From positions 2,172,501 through 2,236,500 of the forward strand of contig NC_056034.1 in NCBI RefSeq assembly GCF_004379255.2: a DNA stretch of 64,000 nucleotides, in the 5' to 3' direction. This document shows, piece after piece, positions 62,179 through 64,000 of the stretch; position 1 is the stretch's first letter, and each line of letters opens with the position of its first letter. This DNA is from Salvia splendens. Taxonomy: Eukaryota; Streptophyta; Magnoliopsida; Lamiales; Lamiaceae. A program made the position numbers and the translations under genes. The notes beneath the pieces were generated by a model. That model searched no databases. It was given only the letters and a program-made list of their open reading frames with translations, and was not told the origin of the DNA.

Positions 62179-63008
62179 GTAAATTTTGGTGTTTGTTGGA
62201 ATTGTTTTTTTGCTTTTACTTTATCTCTAGATTTGTTGTTTGGTGGAGTAAGCTTAAAGTAATTATCCTCGAGTTTTTATTAGATTTTCGAATTTATTTT
62301 CTTAGACGGAATTTTAGCACTAATTCTTTAGAAATGATTCCGTGTCACGCAATTATTTTACCTGCCTTTCCATCTATGATTCCTCGTTGCATTTGTGGAT
62401 GAGTACGATAGTAAGTCTGGATCGTGTTGTGCTGTACGTTTAAATGGCCGGAAGGATTGAATTTTTGGAGGTGATTTCACGCAGCAACTGACATCGAAGT
62501 TTATCTGCATGTTTTTATAATCTATTTTTTTTTAAAAAAAATGGAAAGTTAAGAAATATTTTGATTTCACAAAGTGACTACATTTTTTGACTTGCTTGAT
62601 GTACCTGATCAGCCACAAGTTTTACTTTCCGCTGCTCAAAGTAATTTTGTTTGTGTTTGTGTTGGTATCTTGGGGGGGGGGGGAGTAGAGAAAAAGTGGA
62701 TGGAGAAGGCAAAAGACAATGTTTTGATAAGTCGCCCGGAAAAGTTGAAAGTTGGATCTAACAGATCTCTATATCGTATGCTGGTCCAAAGATGCTAGTA
62801 TTTCTGTTTTGAAATTGAAGTATCATTATTTCAAACCTTTTCTGTGTTGTTTCAGAGAGTAGGTACTTATTTTGTTGGTATTAGTACTAAATAGTCTCGG
62901 AAATTCTTTTGTGTGATCTGTTTGATGATGCTGGGGATCAATATCTAAGTTTTGCTTGCTCTTTCTTTATGTGCAGGAAACTCTAAAGTACTCCTTAAAC
63001 TCGCAAAG

Positions 63009-64000
63009 ATGACGGTTACACCCAAGATCTCTGTCAACGACGGGAACCTTGTGGTTCATGGGAAAACCATACTCACTGGGGTTCCTGAAAACATTGTGCT
63101 TACCCCAGGATCTGGCATAGGCCTTGTCGCAGGTGCTTTCATTGGTGCCACAGCTTCTCACAGCAAATGTCTCCATGTCTTTCCAGTTGGTGTCTTGGAG
63201 TAAGCACTATAGACTATCTCATAGTATTATAATATGTTTCTACTAGTGCTTAATCTTTAGGTTTATAATGAAAAGGGACTTATGTTGGGCGAAAGCATGT
63301 TTAATCTGTCCAAATCCATTTCAGAAAACATGGTTCTTTGAATATTGTTATAGCAATATGGTTGTTAATCTTTACAAGTTTATGTAATGGTAAAAACAGA
63401 TCGCTTTTACCTATCAGAGTGGTTTGCAGAAAACTAACTGAAGAGTGAGTTAAATACAGAAAAAAAAAACACTAGTTATTGTTGGACTCCCTTTAGGAAA
63501 TTTATGTGCCAATGATTTATTATTAACTTCACTACTGTGATGGTCATCTAATTTTCGCCTGTAACAGGGACGTGCGCTTCATGTGCTTATTTCGTTTCAA
63601 GCTCTGGTGGATGACCCAGAGAATGGGGACGTGTGGGAAAGATATTCCACTGGAGACTCAGTTCATGCTCATCGAGAGTAAGGACAGCAGTGAAGGAGAA
63701 GATGCCCCGACTATCTACACTGTTCTTCTGCCTATTCTTGAAGGGCCATTCCGAGCAGCACTTCAAGGAAACGACAAGAGCGAGCTGGAGATCTGCCTTG
63801 AGAGTGGTGAGTGTTCATGGCACCCAAAAGCATTTGGGTTAAGCATATACATATTGAATCATTGATGGTATTCGTCCTGCCGGCCACATACATTCTGCTA
63901 TGCCATTTACTTTAAGCTAGTTGACTATTCATCATACATGGAGATATAAGGGTCTGTAGGATGGGCTGAGGTTGTTATCCAAGGCATATACCACTACGTT
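63009..64000 (+). CDS. RFS2: RFS2-like galactinol-sucrose galactosyltransferase / alkaline alpha-galactosidase (3' partial)
   Basis: Coding exons 63009-63199 and 63568-63806; the leader intron ends at 62976 (GTGCAG) and the next coding exon lies right of the window. The 143 residues seen begin [19 protein letters not shown] and include [59 protein letters not shown] and [12 protein letters not shown], the conserved N-terminal part of plant raffinose synthase/SIP-like proteins (glycoside hydrolase family 36). RFS2-type proteins are annotated as raffinose synthases, but some act as alkaline alpha-galactosidases, so the reaction is not settled by sequence. The catalytic region is not in the window. 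Confidence 0.9.

Noticed and set aside
62574..62798. 74-codon ORF in the leader intron of the RFS2-like gene
   Set aside because: Contains a 12-G run and lies within an intron bounded by good splice sites.

Overview
The window is plant nuclear DNA. Its genes are split by GT-AG introns, intergenic DNA is AT-rich, and it holds plant-type genes (kinesin-13A, group III CDPK, RING-H2 ATL protein, raffinose-synthase-like protein), Copia and Tat-type Gypsy retrotransposons, Stowaway MITEs and many PIF/Harbinger-like elements. A eudicot is likely; an asterid such as a Lamiales species is my guess from protein flavour, not something the sequence proves.

Host genes, left to right: the 3' end of a kinesin-13A gene (+, 2-517); an OVATE-like protein (-, 2484-3053); a 9-exon DDX11/CHL1 Fe-S DNA helicase (-, 4630-8591); a 4-exon ribosomal protein eL37 gene (+, 9951-10951) with a telo-box/site II promoter; a 15-exon PXA-PX-Nexin_C protein (-, 11691-19190); a RING-H2 ATL E3 ligase (-, 24108-24653); an 8-exon CDPK (+, 36179-38602); and the 5' part of an RFS2-like gene (+, from 63009, leader from about 61950), cut by the right edge. 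They are ordinary dispersed genes with no operon-like link. The helicase and eL37 are head to head; eL37 and the PX gene converge.

Between the genes lie dense mobile elements. 20.3-23.9 kb is a graveyard of PIF/Harbinger-like fragments. 29.76-34.81 kb is a complete but disabled Copia element with TSD ATCTC. 38.73-46.05 kb is a Gypsy element with apparently identical 652-bp LTRs and TSD TATAC; it sits 131 bp past the CDPK stop codon, lacks nearly all of pol and carries an antisense three-exon gene. 49.3-50.8 kb is a PIF-type element filled with eleven 73-bp units, each holding a plant snRNA-type promoter pair (USE plus TATA). 51.0-52.6 kb is a PIF/Harbinger ORF1 pseudogene element. 54.1-56.5 kb is a nested pair: an old small LTR element split by a 2-kb non-autonomous LTR element whose 439-codon ORF contains pieces that look copied from a host PARP2 gene.

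The two observations most worth checking are the PARP2 capture (54.46-55.78 kb) and the tandem snRNA-like promoter array (49.62-50.45 kb). Exon structures were read by eye from splice consensus, frame continuity and family similarity; no search or alignment program was run.
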